From the NCBI RefSeq assembly GCF_018394335.1, contig NZ_CP074572.1, positions 3,286,001 to 3,350,000 of the forward strand: 64,000 nt of DNA, read 5' to 3'. The number at the start of each line of letters is the position of its first letter. The first letter of the stretch is position 1. Below are positions 8,523-19,300 of this stretch, piece after piece. Below the pieces are notes generated by a model. It had not been told where the DNA came from, did not search any database, and was given only the letters and a program-made list of their open reading frames with translations. The translations under genes and the position numbers were made by a program. Origin of the DNA: Shewanella dokdonensis. Its GTDB lineage: Bacteria > Pseudomonadota > Gammaproteobacteria > Enterobacterales > Shewanellaceae.

Positions 8523-10118
8523 TTGAAGCCATTTAGCGAAACACTAGCGCTGCTTGCCAGTGCAGAAGGCCGTTCTGCGCTGCTGGGAATGCGGCGTGGA
8601 ATTGAACGCGAAACCCTGCGTATTGACTCAAACAATCAACTGGCGATGGATCCGCATCCCGTGGCATTAGGTGCCGCGTTGACGCATTCGCGGATCACCA
8701 CCGACTACAGTGAAGCGCTGCTTGAGTTTATTACCCCGGTTTCGGGTGACATTGACGACATGCTCAAAGGGCTCACCGAGACCCACGCATTTGCACTGCG
8801 TCATCTGAATGGCCAGAAATTGTGGCCAGTGAGCATGCCTTGTTATGTCGGTGATGAGCGCAAAATCCCCATCGCTTATTACGGTACTTCCAACAACGGG
8901 CGGATGAAGAGTCTTTACCGTAAAGGGCTGACGGCGCGTTATGGGGCGCTGATGCAGATTATTGCCGGTGTGCATTTTAACTTCTCGGTTTCTGAAAAAC
9001 TATGGCAGTTGTTATACGAGCAAAGTGATAAACAGCAGTCGCTGTGTGATTTTAAATCTGCTACCTATTTCGGCCTTATCCGCAATTATCGGCATTTGGT
9101 GTGGGTACTTCCTTACCTGTTTGGGGCATCGCCCGCGTTATGTGGCTCATTTATTAAAGGGCAGCAAACCTCATTGGCGTTTGAGACACTGGGGCAAGGC
9201 ACGCTGTATTTACCTTATGCGACCTCGTTGCGGATGAGTGACTTAGGCTACACCAATAAAGAGCAGGAACAGCTGTCCATCAGTTATAACTCATTAAAGG
9301 CTTATCTGGATGGTATTCGGGCAGCGATTAAAATGCCATCGCGCAAATTTGCGGGAATTGGGGTTAAGGTGGACGGTGAATACCGCCAGCTAAATGCCAA
9401 TATTTTGCAGATTGAAAATGAATTTTATGCCCCCATCCGTGCCAAGCGTGTTACCGATGAGGGCGAAAAACCTTCCGATGCACTGGCTCGCGCTGGCGTG
9501 GAATACATTGAAGTGCGAGCGCTGGATGTTAATCCATTTAGTCCCATTGGTGTTGAAGCCTCGCAGTTAAGATTGCTGGATCTGTTACTGCTGTATTGTT
9601 TGTTGTCACCATCGCCCATCACCGATGATGCTGGTGAAAAAGAGATAGCCGCTAACCTGAAGGCGGTAGTGCTGGAAGGCCGTAAACCAGGATTGATGCT
9701 GCAACGTCAAGGGGTGGCTATCAGCCGCTTGCAGTGGATGCAGGAGTTGTTTGCCCAGTTGCAACAGATTGCCGTGTTGCTTGATGGCAGCGATAGCCAG
9801 CAATATCAGGCAGCGCTGGCCTACTGGCAGCAAGCGGTAATCGATCCAGATAAAACCTTGTCTGGACGGGTTTTAGCTAATCTGACCACCAGTTGTCAGT
9901 CACACGGGGCTTGGGTTAAGGGCCTGGCTGAACAATATCGCCAGCAGTTGTTGGATTATCCGCTGAGTGATGCTACTACTGCCGCATTTGCTGCAGAAGC
10001 AGCAGCGTCCATTGCCAAACAGCAACAGATGGAACAAGACGATAAACTCAGTTTCGATGACTTTTTGGCACAATATTTTGGTAGCGTCACCACTTCGAAG
10101 GATGTGCAGTTAACGTGA
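8523..10118 (+). CDS. gshA: Glutamate-cysteine ligase
   Basis: Joins glutamate and cysteine with ATP, the first and rate-limiting step of glutathione synthesis in the cytoplasm. The roughly 531-residue protein matches the proteobacterial type: RRGIERETLR near the N terminus, ITTDYSEALLEFITP, GGRMKSLYRKGLTARYG-like active-site region, and VEYIEVRALDVNPF in the ligase core. I chose TTG at 8523, as GAG lies nine bases upstream and E. coli gshA also starts with TTG; a GTG at 8496 would add nine residues but has no ribosome-binding site. The stop overlaps the next gene by four bases, implying translational coupling. Confidence 0.92.
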   Translation: MKPFSETLALLASAEGRSALLGMRRGIERETLRIDSNNQLAMDPHPVALGAALTHSRITTDYSEALLEFITPVSGDIDDMLKGLTETHAFALRHLNGQKLWPVSMPCYVGDERKIPIAYYGTSNNGRMKSLYRKGLTARYGALMQIIAGVHFNFSVSEKLWQLLYEQSDKQQSLCDFKSATYFGLIRNYRHLVWVLPYLFGASPALCGSFIKGQQTSLAFETLGQGTLYLPYATSLRMSDLGYTNKEQEQLSISYNSLKAYLDGIRAAIKMPSRKFAGIGVKVDGEYRQLNANILQIENEFYAPIRAKRVTDEGEKPSDALARAGVEYIEVRALDVNPFSPIGVEASQLRLLDLLLLYCLLSPSPITDDAGEKEIAANLKAVVLEGRKPGLMLQRQGVAISRLQWMQELFAQLQQIAVLLDGSDSQQYQAALAYWQQAVIDPDKTLSGRVLANLTTSCQSHGAWVKGLAEQYRQQLLDYPLSDATTAAFAAEAAASIAKQQQMEQDDKLSFDDFLAQYFGSVTTSKDVQLT

Positions 10119-10543
10119 AATATTTGTGGGTAATCAGTGCGTTGCCGTTGATAATGCTCAACGGCTGCGCTTCTTCACCGGATGATGCAACCGCCTGTGG
10201 CTTAGTGTCTACCTATGCCGAACCCGTGCCAACTCAGGGTTTCTACCGACTGGTGGTAACCCATGTTGACGGCAAACCGGTTATTTCCAAACCTAACTAT
10301 CAGTTGCGGCCTGGGGAGCATACGTTCCGGGTCTCTGAACTTATCGATTCGCCTGAATTAAAGGTGCGACTGGCGGCGAGGGTACCGAAAGATATAAAGA
10401 TTGAGGTGCAAGCGGAACAGCGCTACCAACTCGCGGCAAAATTCAATACCGACCGTCAATACAGTGGTGACGATACTGGCTATTGGCAGCCGCAGATCCT
10501 TTCTCAAGCAAGTGCTGAATGCGAACTGCCCGTCGATAATTGA
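10115..10543 (+). CDS. Predicted outer-membrane lipoprotein, unknown function
   Basis: A 142-residue product with a signal peptide ending in lipobox LNGC, then a compact soluble domain containing FYRLVVTHVDGKPV and LRPGEHTFRVSEL. That pattern, a beta-sandwich repeat ending in a PGEHTF turn, resembles small envelope lipoproteins annotated as unknown in gammaproteobacteria. It begins with GTG overlapping the gshA stop (GTGA), so it is translated with gshA, but I see no functional link to glutathione. No catalytic motif is visible. Confidence 0.75.
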   Translation: MKYLWVISALPLIMLNGCASSPDDATACGLVSTYAEPVPTQGFYRLVVTHVDGKPVISKPNYQLRPGEHTFRVSELIDSPELKVRLAARVPKDIKIEVQAEQRYQLAAKFNTDRQYSGDDTGYWQPQILSQASAECELPVDN

Positions 10544-10634
10544 TTTTCAGGGTTGCAATCCTCTGATAATTCAGGCGAAACTAACATCCGTGTTTTTATG
10601 GAAGTGGCTATGCTGCTTCCTAAATTGATGGATA

Positions 10635-11270
10635 GTGCCTGTGTCTGACTTCCGTATCTTATGCCGCTGGCTGCTGCTAGCATTGACCACATCGCTCATG
10701 GCGGGGTGTGCCGCCTCACCACCGAAAAATCCAGATAATATCTGTGCCATCTTTAAGGAACATCGTTCCTGGTACGATGCGGCCGTCGATGCGCGCGATA
10801 AATGGGGCGTTCCGGTACATGTTCCCTTGGCGATGATGTATCAAGAAAGTTCCTTTAAGCACGATGCGGCTCCGCCAATGGAGTATTTCCTTGGATTTAT
10901 CCCGATTGGTCGTGCCAGCGATGCCTATGGTTATGCGCAGGCTAAAACCATGACCTGGGATGACTATGTCCGCGAAACGGGCAACAGTTGGTCAAGCCGC
11001 AGTGATTTTGATGATGCCATGGATTTTATGGGGTGGTTTATTTATAAAACGCATAAAATCAATGGCGTCTCTAAGTGGGATGCGAAAAAACTCTACCTCA
11101 ATTATCACGAAGGGTGGGGCGGCTATAAGCGTGGCAGCTATCGGAGCAAACGCTGGTTGATTAAGGTGTCTGATAAGGTTGGCGCTAGAGCTAAACGTTA
11201 TGCCGCGCAGTATCGCGGTTGTAAAGATGATCTTGATTCCTCTTGGCTATGGCGCCTGTTTTTCGGCTGA
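10635..11270 (+). CDS. Lytic transglycosylase-like lipoprotein
   Basis: Likely cleaves peptidoglycan strands in the envelope. The 211-residue product has a signal peptide with lipobox LMAGC and then an SLT-type domain: the probable catalytic Glu71 sits in YQESSFKHDA, followed by YGYAQAKTMTWDDY, matching the goose-lysozyme/SLT fold, and YLNYHEGWGGY near residue 160. GTG at 10635 or GTG at 10641 could be the start; both keep the signal peptide. The gene follows gshA and a second lipoprotein gene on the same strand and converges with a GGDEF-family gene, overlapping it by 24 bases. Confidence 0.82.
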   Translation: MPVSDFRILCRWLLLALTTSLMAGCAASPPKNPDNICAIFKEHRSWYDAAVDARDKWGVPVHVPLAMMYQESSFKHDAAPPMEYFLGFIPIGRASDAYGYAQAKTMTWDDYVRETGNSWSSRSDFDDAMDFMGWFIYKTHKINGVSKWDAKKLYLNYHEGWGGYKRGSYRSKRWLIKVSDKVGARAKRYAAQYRGCKDDLDSSWLWRLFFG

Positions 11271-12443
11271 TGTCTGCCCGTGGTTATTATGTTGGTGGTC
11301 GAGCGCTTGTGTGGCCAAATCCAGGCTTTCTGCTACATTGCCATTAAACGGCACCAAGGCACTGCTGAAATAAACACCGGGTTGCTGCATGGCAAAATCG
11401 CTACGCACTTGCTGTAACCAACTGGTCAATTGTGCGGGTTCCCCGTAACACAAAAGTGCAAATTTATCGCCATTTAAACGGCTCATTAAGGCTGTTGCTG
11501 GCCATTGTTGTTGCAGCAGTTGCGCCAGTTGCCGCAATACCTCATCTCCATGATCATGACCGTGTTGCTCATTGATACGTTTTAAGTCATCAATGTCCAA
11601 CAGCAGCAGATAGCTGGACAGTTGCTGTCGTAGCGGCCACTGGGCTGCTTGCTGCTCGAAATAATTGCGATTCATCAGCTTGGTTAGCAGGTCATAACTG
11701 GTCAGTTGATGGATTTGCTGTGACTTTTGATACAAGGCGATGGCGTTTGCCGCCTCTTTTGACAACAGCTCGATGACGCTGGCATCGTAAGCGTTGAAAC
11801 TGTCGGGGGCGCTACTGTCGAGATTCAGCAACCCGTATAGTTTCCCTTCAATATAAATCGGGCTGGAGAGGGTGGCGCGAATGTGCTGCCCACCAAACAG
11901 CTGCCGGGCTATCTGATCATCAGTATCATCGGTATCATTGATGGTGATGACCCGGTCACAGCGCCCACCCGTCAAGCGGTACTGAAAGGTCTGCGGTAAT
12001 TGCATATTGAGTTGTTGTAGCGTTTTTAACTGCTGCCCATAAGCTGCTGCAAAATGCAATTTGCGCTCATGGCCTTGGATTAAAATGATCGACCCCAGTT
12101 CAGCGCCTTCGACCAAGGCTACCGCTTTGTTAAGAAATGCCTGTAGAAATGCGCTTTCTGAGTCGCACTGTGCCGGCAATGCCAGTAATTCGCTGGTGGC
12201 GTCATTCAGCTCCTGCAGTTGTTGCAGTTGCTGCTGCAGCCGATTGAACTGCCCTTGATACAAAAAATATCCCAGCGTTGTGGCAAGGATAAATACCGTA
12301 CATACACCAACCAGCAGCCAAGAGAGATGCTGCCCGCTGCTGAACGCCCAAAATAGCAGTGAGAACAGCAGTAATGGCACGACCAGCAACCACCAGAGGA
12401 AGCCGGTTTTCACCAGAGGTCTAAAGCTGGATAATGGTGTCAA
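11247..12443 (-). CDS. GAF-GGDEF membrane protein with degenerate GGDEF motif
   Basis: A roughly 398-residue protein with two hydrophobic segments at the N terminus, a Gln-rich coiled coil, a GAF domain (segment SSPIYIEGKLYGLLNLDS) and a C-terminal GGDEF domain. The signature reads LNGDKF instead of GGDEF, so the first Gly is Asn and the Glu needed for catalysis is Lys. The domain is therefore probably not an active diguanylate cyclase and may bind c-di-GMP or GTP or serve as a scaffold. TTG at 12443 is preferred: it follows AGG at nine bases and lies 26 bases past purK, whereas the longest frame would overlap purK by 70 bases. Confidence 0.75.
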   Translation of the reverse strand: MTPLSSFRPLVKTGFLWWLLVVPLLLFSLLFWAFSSGQHLSWLLVGVCTVFILATTLGYFLYQGQFNRLQQQLQQLQELNDATSELLALPAQCDSESAFLQAFLNKAVALVEGAELGSIILIQGHERKLHFAAAYGQQLKTLQQLNMQLPQTFQYRLTGGRCDRVITINDTDDTDDQIARQLFGGQHIRATLSSPIYIEGKLYGLLNLDSSAPDSFNAYDASVIELLSKEAANAIALYQKSQQIHQLTSYDLLTKLMNRNYFEQQAAQWPLRQQLSSYLLLLDIDDLKRINEQHGHDHGDEVLRQLAQLLQQQWPATALMSRLNGDKFALLCYGEPAQLTSWLQQVRSDFAMQQPGVYFSSALVPFNGNVAESLDLATQALDHQHNNHGQTSAEKQAP

Positions 12444-12469
12444 TACTGCAGTCCTGTCGCATAAATGGC

Positions 12470-13558
12470 TCAGACTCCGGCGTGAAAAAACTCCGCCAGG
12501 ATCCACTCCAGTGGTGCCTGGTACTGCGGTGGCATCCACGTTTTCAGTTGTTGTATGCTGTCTGATAGTTGCATGCGGTTATGCACTGACAAATTCAGAT
12601 GACCTACCTTGCGGCCAGGTCGTACTTCCTTGTTGTACCAGAAAAGTTCTGCGTTGGGCAGACTCAGCCAGCGATCATCTCGGTTAATGCCAATCAGATT
12701 GACCATCACACACTGAAAATTCACTTGTGGTCTATGCATAGGTAAGTTGCATAAGGCTCGCAGGTGCAGCTGGAACTGGTCGATATGGCAGCCCGCTTGG
12801 GTCCAGTGGCCGGAGTTATGTACCCGTGGAGCCAGCTCGTTTACCAGTAACTTGTCGCCAAGGCGGAAGCATTCCATCGCCATCACGCCCACATAGTTGA
12901 GTCCTTGCATTATGGTACTCAACATTTGTTCAGCTTGTGCTTGTAGCGGTGCTAACCGCGACAATGGGGCAATGGATGCCATCAAGATGCCATCCTGATG
13001 CAGATTCAGTGTCAGCGGATAAAAATAACATTTACCATCCTGAGCCCGTGCCCCAACCAAAGAGACTTCTTCATCAAAATCGATGCCTTGCTCGGCAATA
13101 GCAAGGTTACGCCAGTCGTCAGGAATGGCAGTTTGTTCCGCCTGTTTCAACCAATGCTGACCACGGCCATCGTAACCACCGGTACGCCGTTTGAGCAGTA
13201 CCCGCGCGCCGTAATGCGCATGCAGCTCTGCACTGGTGCTGTAGTTGTCGACCAGTTCCCAAGGCGCGGTGGCAACCTGTAGTTGATCCAGCAGTGTTTT
13301 TTGCGTGAAACGATCCGCTAATTGACCAAATACTGGGCCATTGATGAAATTCTGATGTGTTGACAGTTGCAGGCTTAATGCAGATTCCGGCCACTGTTCC
13401 CGTTCGGCGGTAATAATGTCATCGGCGGCCAGCGGCAATTGTTCATCGGTGGGCTGCATGATATCGATTGGCCTAACATCTAGCGCCAGCGGTTTGCCTG
13501 CATGTGCCAGCATGGCACCTAGCTGACCATCGCCCAGTACCCATACTTTACTGCTCAT
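12470..13558 (-). CDS. purK: N5-carboxyaminoimidazole ribonucleotide synthase
   Basis: ATP-grasp enzyme of purine synthesis that carboxylates AIR with bicarbonate to give N5-CAIR, which PurE rearranges. The 362-residue protein opens with VWVLGDGQLGAMLAHAG, contains the ATP-grasp loop KRRTGGYDGRGQ and the segment EQGIDFDEEVSLVGAR, and ends with the helical C-terminal domain (ELAPRVHNSGHWT is the metal-site region). Length and motifs are complete. It lies five bases downstream of purE, so the two form an operon as in most gammaproteobacteria. Confidence 0.96.
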   Translation of the reverse strand: MSSKVWVLGDGQLGAMLAHAGKPLALDVRPIDIMQPTDEQLPLAADDIITAEREQWPESALSLQLSTHQNFINGPVFGQLADRFTQKTLLDQLQVATAPWELVDNYSTSAELHAHYGARVLLKRRTGGYDGRGQHWLKQAEQTAIPDDWRNLAIAEQGIDFDEEVSLVGARAQDGKCYFYPLTLNLHQDGILMASIAPLSRLAPLQAQAEQMLSTIMQGLNYVGVMAMECFRLGDKLLVNELAPRVHNSGHWTQAGCHIDQFQLHLRALCNLPMHRPQVNFQCVMVNLIGINRDDRWLSLPNAELFWYNKEVRPGRKVGHLNLSVHNRMQLSDSIQQLKTWMPPQYQAPLEWILAEFFHAGV

Positions 13559-13563
13559 GACGC

Positions 13564-14055
13564 TTATTCCTCCCGTGGGTCTGGGTGTTCCAGTACGGCT
13601 TGTGTTTGCGCATCGCGAAAGGCTTCCAGTCGTGATGCCAACGCTGCGTCATGGGTCGCCAGTATCTGGCAGGCCAACAAACCGGCATTAAAGGCTCCGG
13701 CGCTGCCAATGGCCAGCGTACCCACGGCAATCCCTTTGGGCATTTGCACTATGGATAACAGGCTGTCTAAACCATTAAGCGCTTTGCTTTGTACTGGTAC
13801 GCCCAACACTGGCAACCGGGTCTTGGAGGCCAGCATACCCGGCAGATGTGCTGCGCCACCTGCGCCACCTATGATGACTTTGAAGCCCTTATCAGCCGCA
13901 CTGGCAGCAAAGGCGATCAGTTTGTCTGGGGTTCGGTGTGCACTGACAACTTCTACGTGATAAGGCACTTTGAGGGCATCCATGATTTCAGCGGCTGCTT
14001 CCATGGTGGGCCAATCACTTTTTGACCCCATAACGACAGCAACGAGGGCTTGCAT
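13564..14055 (-). CDS. purE: N5-CAIR mutase
   Basis: Catalyses the carboxyl shift from N5-CAIR to CAIR in purine synthesis; acts as an octamer in the cytoplasm. The 163-residue product carries [10 protein letters not shown], the active-site SAHRTPDK and the glycine-rich [12 protein letters not shown]. Of two adjacent ATG codons I chose the second (14055) because GGAG is then five bases away rather than two. It is the first gene of purE-purK. I looked for a PurR operator upstream and did not see a convincing one. Confidence 0.96.
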   Translation of the reverse strand: MQALVAVVMGSKSDWPTMEAAAEIMDALKVPYHVEVVSAHRTPDKLIAFAASAADKGFKVIIGGAGGAAHLPGMLASKTRLPVLGVPVQSKALNGLDSLLSIVQMPKGIAVGTLAIGSAGAFNAGLLACQILATHDAALASRLEAFRDAQTQAVLEHPDPREE

Positions 14056-14247
14056 CATAACTCCTTAAACAGCAATTTTTGGTGTGATTTATAAGTCGTA
14101 GGGTAAAACAGACCCGGTGCAAGTCTCTGCCCGGGTAATGGTGGCGGCATGATAGCATGGTGAGGTGGTTTTCGCTGCTCTGGTCACAGAAAATTCCGTT
14201 CTGTTAAAACGACTGCGCCTCTCCGACAGCGTATTACTTAAATGTAA

Positions 14248-14269
14248 CAAGCCGCGAGAACGCGGCTTG
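14248..14269 (-). terminator. Intrinsic terminator after the SulP gene
   Basis: CAAGCCGCG (14248-14256) and CGCGGCTTG (14261-14269) form a nine-base-pair stem with a four-base loop. On the minus strand it is followed by TTACATTTA, 17 bases past the transporter stop. Confidence 0.75.
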
Positions 14270-14285
14270 AGCAAGCAGTGACGGG

Positions 14286-16028
14286 TTAATGCGGCAGCGA
14301 TAACTGTTCATCCAGTAACTCTTTCATGGATGGATAGAATTTGAGCACACCCGGAATCGGTTGTACTTTGGCTTTGGCTAGCGTGCGGATGGGCTGAAAC
14401 TGCAGATCGCTAATCAATAAGCGGGTGCCCTCAGCGCGGCATTTGCTGACAAGTTTGTTCAGTGCGGCCAACCCACCAGCATCAAGCATGGAGACACCAT
14501 CCAGATTTAATACAATGACTTTCTTGTTTTGCGCCATGGTGGCAAGTTCGGCAAATATCCGTTCTGCGGCGGCAAAAAATAACGGGCCGTTGATTTTGAG
14601 CACCGCCCAGTCATCAGGCACGCTCTGATCGAGGTAACGTTTGTTGCCCACCAGGTCGTAGAGCCGGGTCATTTCGGCAATTTCCTTCATAAACAACAAA
14701 GCTGCCAGCATGATCCCGAAAGAAATGGCCACCACCATATCGAACAGTACCGTCAGTGATAAACAACAGAAAAATACCAGAATGTCGCTACGTGGGGCGG
14801 TTTTCACCAAATGTACTGCTTTGGGGGCTTCGCTCATGTTCCAAGCCACCACCATCAATAACGCCGCCATTGCTGCCATTGGCAGGTATGACAATACCCC
14901 CGCCAGCACCACTAATCCAAGCAGTACCACAACCGCGTGGATCATCGCCGATACCGGGCTATAGGCGCCGGAACGTACATTGGCGGCGCTGCGGGCAATT
15001 GCTGCTGTGGCGGTGATCCCACCAAACAGTGGTGCGATGATGTTACCAATACCTTGACCCAACAGCTCGCTGTTAGCACTGTGACGCTTACCTGTCATAC
15101 CATCTAACACCACGGCGCACAGCAGCGACTCAATGGCGCCTAGCATGGCGATGGCAAACGCTGACGGCGCTAACGTCCGAATGCTATCCCAGCTCAGTCC
15201 TAAGGGCGTACCATCTGGCCCAGGCCGTTGCCACGGCCATTCAAAACCCGGTAGAAAGGGCGGAATACCATTGCCCTGAGAACCATCTGCCAATAAGTAG
15301 TGAAACCGACTACCAATGGTTTCGACCTGCCAGCCCAGTTGGCTAAACAGCAATGCCAGCAGACTGCCGACAATAATTGCGGGCAAGTGCGCTGGCAGCG
15401 GTAGTTTCAGTTTGGGCCACAACAGCATCACCGCTAAGGTGGCTACCGCAACACTCAAGCTGGGTAGGTCGGTCTGCGGCAGCGCTAATGCCAGCGTTTG
15501 TAGCTTGCCGCCGATGTGCTCTGGCATCTCGGCAATCTGTAAGCCGAAAAAATCCTTCAGTTGCAAAATGGCGATGACGATACCGATACCGCCGGTAAAC
15601 CCCAGCGTCACTGACTGTGGAATGTACTGGATCAGCCGCCCAAGGCGCAGTAGCGCCATGATGATCAGGATAATGCCCGACATCGCTGTTGCCATCAGCA
15701 AGCCCGCCAGCCCGTACTGCTGAGCGATGGGATATAGCAACACCACAAATGCAGCGGTTGGCCCGGAAATGGCGTAACGTGAGCCACCACATAGTGCAAT
15801 AACAAAACCACCAATAATGGAGGTGTATAAACCGTACTGTGGCGGCACACCGCTGGCAATTGCCAGCGCCATCGCCAGCGGAATCGCGATAATGCCAACA
15901 GTGATCCCGGCCACCAGATCCTGTAACAGATTGCGGCCGTGATAGCCTTCTTTCGTGATGACTTCTCGCAGGGCATAGCCCAGATGCAGCGAAAATAACT
16001 GAGTACGGAAACTGGTTGAATTTGGCAC
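14286..16028 (-). CDS. dauA: SulP-family transporter, DauA-like C4-dicarboxylate permease
   Basis: Inner-membrane anion transporter. The 580-residue protein aligns by eye with E. coli DauA (YchM) along its length: [21 protein letters not shown] and [13 protein letters not shown] in the first helices, [13 protein letters not shown] in the loop, [17 protein letters not shown], then a C-terminal cytoplasmic STAS domain ([20 protein letters not shown]). DauA transports succinate, fumarate and aspartate at acid pH in E. coli; the substrate here is inferred from that resemblance. A near-ideal CRP site 70 bases upstream suggests control by carbon status or respiration. Confidence 0.88.
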   Translation of the reverse strand: MPNSTSFRTQLFSLHLGYALREVITKEGYHGRNLLQDLVAGITVGIIAIPLAMALAIASGVPPQYGLYTSIIGGFVIALCGGSRYAISGPTAAFVVLLYPIAQQYGLAGLLMATAMSGIILIIMALLRLGRLIQYIPQSVTLGFTGGIGIVIAILQLKDFFGLQIAEMPEHIGGKLQTLALALPQTDLPSLSVAVATLAVMLLWPKLKLPLPAHLPAIIVGSLLALLFSQLGWQVETIGSRFHYLLADGSQGNGIPPFLPGFEWPWQRPGPDGTPLGLSWDSIRTLAPSAFAIAMLGAIESLLCAVVLDGMTGKRHSANSELLGQGIGNIIAPLFGGITATAAIARSAANVRSGAYSPVSAMIHAVVVLLGLVVLAGVLSYLPMAAMAALLMVVAWNMSEAPKAVHLVKTAPRSDILVFFCCLSLTVLFDMVVAISFGIMLAALLFMKEIAEMTRLYDLVGNKRYLDQSVPDDWAVLKINGPLFFAAAERIFAELATMAQNKKVIVLNLDGVSMLDAGGLAALNKLVSKCRAEGTRLLISDLQFQPIRTLAKAKVQPIPGVLKFYPSMKELLDEQLSLPH

Positions 16029-16097
16029 TACGCAAGCTCCTGCGGCTGAGGACTCAAAAAGCGAGCGGCATATTTTAGGGAGCCGCTGAGGGTTCAG

Positions 16098-16115
16098 ATG
16101 TGATCTATATCACAT
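16098..16115. promoter_or_regulatory. CRP-type binding site upstream of dauA
   Basis: ATGTGATCTATATCACAT is a perfect 18-base palindrome matching TGTGA-N6-TCACA. It is centred about 78 bases before the dauA start and about 200 bases before the tricorn-like gene. In Shewanella, CRP governs anaerobic respiration genes, so a CRP-regulated C4-dicarboxylate carrier is plausible. Confidence 0.85.
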
Positions 16116-16310
16116 ATAAACTTTGTGTATAGCCTTATTGCACTATAGTCTTAACGGCAGCCCCATCGCAGATCCCCGCGTATTCCAGATCCTCACGATT
16201 GACACATTTGCTAAAACTTCTTCACTGATACTCAGCTGAATGTCGCTGTTTTCTCTGTTAATTTGGCAGTTGAAATAGCAATACTGCATATCGAATAACA
16301 AGAGGCATTC

Positions 16311-19300
16311 ATGAAACTTCGTCATTCCGTTGCCTGCTGCATGCTGGCGTTTGGCACGTTTGCTGGCAGCGTGCTCGCGGCACCTGCGCCCGAATTAGGT
16401 TATTACCGGGCTCCAGATCTGCACGGCAATACTTTAGTGTTCACTGCGGAAGGGGATATCTGGACACAACAACTGGGCGCTAGCCATGCAAGCCGTCTGA
16501 CGAGCCTACCGGCTGAAGAATTGAACGGAAAAATCTCTCCAGATGGACAAACGTTGGCGTTTACCGCCAATTATGATGGGGCGCAGGAAGTTTACACTAT
16601 TCCCATGGCCGGGGGCATTGCCAAGCGCGTGACCTTCGAGAACAGCCGGGTTAAGGTGCAGGGCTGGACCCCCAATGGCGAAGTGCTGTACGCCACCGAC
16701 AATGCAGAAGGACCATCAAATTTCTGGGTGCTGCGTTCGGTAAACCCACAAACGCTGACAACTCACGATATTCCGTTAGCAGATGCGGTGCAGGGCGTGG
16801 TGGATCCGAAAGGGGAATACGTTTATTTCGTGCGTTTTGGCTTGCAGGTCACCGGTGATAACGCCAAGGTTTATCGCGGCGGTGCGGCGGGAACCTTGTG
16901 GCGCTATCAGCTTGGTCAGGATCAAGAAGCGCAGCGCTTGTTGCCGGAACATCAAGGCTCAATTCGTTCACCTATGGTCTGGCATAACCGGGTGTATTTT
17001 GTCTCCGACGCCAGTGGTAATGCCAATATCTGGTCAATGGCCAGTGACGGTAGCGATGTTAAACAGCTGACCGACTATAAAGACTTTGAGGTACGCTCAC
17101 CATCGCTAGATCAAGGGCGAATAGTGTTCCAGTTGGGAGCCGATATCCATCTGCTGGAGCTTGCCAGCGGTAATGATCAAACCCTGGCAATCCATTTGGC
17201 ATCAGATTTCCCTGAACGACGTGAACACTGGGTTAATAATCCGCTGAAATATATTGCAGACTTTAATCTGGCACCTTCAGGAAACAAACTGGTCTTGACG
17301 GCGCGTAGTCATGTTGCTGTGGCCGGCACAGATGGTTCACGGCTGATACAGCTGGCAACCGATGGCAGCTATCGCCTGCGCAATGCGGTGATGAGTAAAG
17401 ACGGTAAATGGATTTATGCGATTTCTGACGCCTCCGGGGAACAGGAGATCTGGCGTTACGCCGCCGATGGTAGCGATGCGGCCAAGCAGCTCACCAAAGA
17501 TGGCCGCAATATGCGCATGAGCCTAGTGTTGTCGCCGGATGGTCGCTATCTAGCGAATGATGATTATCAAGGCAATCTGTGGCTGCTGGATCTTGAGAAA
17601 GGCAGTAACAATAAGATTGTCAGCAATAACGAAGGGTTGGCACCTTATCAGAATATTGTCTGGTCGCCCGACAGCCGTTATCTGGCAATCACCCGCAGCG
17701 AGCTTGGAAGTCCAAGACCGCAAATCATGTTGTATCAAGTAGATGGCGGAAAATCTGCGCTATTGACCAGTGATAAGTATGAGTCCTTCTCTCCTGCCTT
17801 TAGTCGTGATGGCAAGTGGCTGTATTTCTTATCAAATCGAGAGTTCAACAGCACACCAACTTCACCTTGGGGCGATCGCAATATGGGGCCGGTATTTGAT
17901 AAACGGGCCGATATTTTTGCCTTGGCGTTAGACGCGCATGCGAAATTTCCATTCCGGCATCCCGATGAACTGAGTACCGATGCCGCTGCTGACGCTGAGG
18001 CAGACAACAAAGATGTGAAACTCAACGTCGAATGGCAAGGTCTGGCGCAGCGTTTGTGGCAAGTGCCGGTTGCTTCAGGTAATTACGACTCATTGCAGCT
18101 TAATGATAAGGGCCTGTACTTGCAGCAATGGAGCATTGACGGCCAGCAGCAGGATGTGAAGTTTATTAAATTCGATAACCTGTCAGCCAAACTGGAAACC
18201 TTTGCGGATGATGTCAAAGGATTTCAGTTATCTGAAGATGGCAAAAAGATGTTCGTGTTTAAAGGCACTGGTAATGGGCAGATGCTGATTGTGGATGCCG
18301 GTGAGAAAATCAGCAAAGATCTGGAGCATGCCAAAGTACAGCTCGGAGGCTGGCAGTTGGCCATCAATCCACAGCTGGAATGGCGGCAGATGTTTGATGA
18401 TGCCTGGCTGATGCACCGTGAATCATTCTTTGATAAAAAGATGCGCGGCGTGGACTGGCAGGCAACCAAAGCCAAATATCTGCCACTGTTAGCAAGAGTG
18501 ACCGACCGTCATGAACTGGCCGATATCTTCACCCAAATGATGGGGGAACTGGATGCCTTGCATTCGCAGGTACGCGGTGGTGATTTTGCTGGCGATCCAC
18601 AAGCGCCTAAACCATCGGCACTAGGTGCCAGACTGACGCAGACGAAAAATGGCGTGGTGATCAGTCATATTTATCGCAACGATCCAGAACTACCGCAACA
18701 GGCTTCGCCGTTGGCGCGGCCGGGTGTTGATATTGCTGATGGCGATATCATTACCCATTTTAACGGGCGAAAGGTCAGTAACCTCAGCGAAATCACAGCA
18801 TTGCTGCGTAATCAGGCCGACAAGCAAATATTGTTGCAACTGCAACGGGGTAAACAGAGTCACAAGGCCATCGTCAAGCCCGTCAGTATTGCTGACGATA
18901 ACCAACTGCGCTATCTGGACTGGGTGTATCACAATGCTGCAAAGGTAACCGCCGCCAGCAAGGGTAAGATTGGCTATCTGCATCTGTATGCTATGGGGGC
19001 GGGTGATATCAGTAATTTTGCCCGCGAATTTTACGCTAACTACGATAAACAGGGATTGATTATCGATGTCCGCCGCAATCGTGGCGGCAATATCGACAGC
19101 TGGATCATTGAAAAACTGTTACGCAAGGCGTGGGCCTTCTGGCAACCAACTCATGGCACCCCGAATGCCAATATGCAGCAGACCTTCCGTGGCCATCTGG
19201 TCGTCTTAACGGATCAGTTGACTTACTCTGATGGTGAAACTTTCTCTGCCGGTATTAAAGCGCTGGGGATTGCACCACTGATTGGTAAACGCACTGCTGG

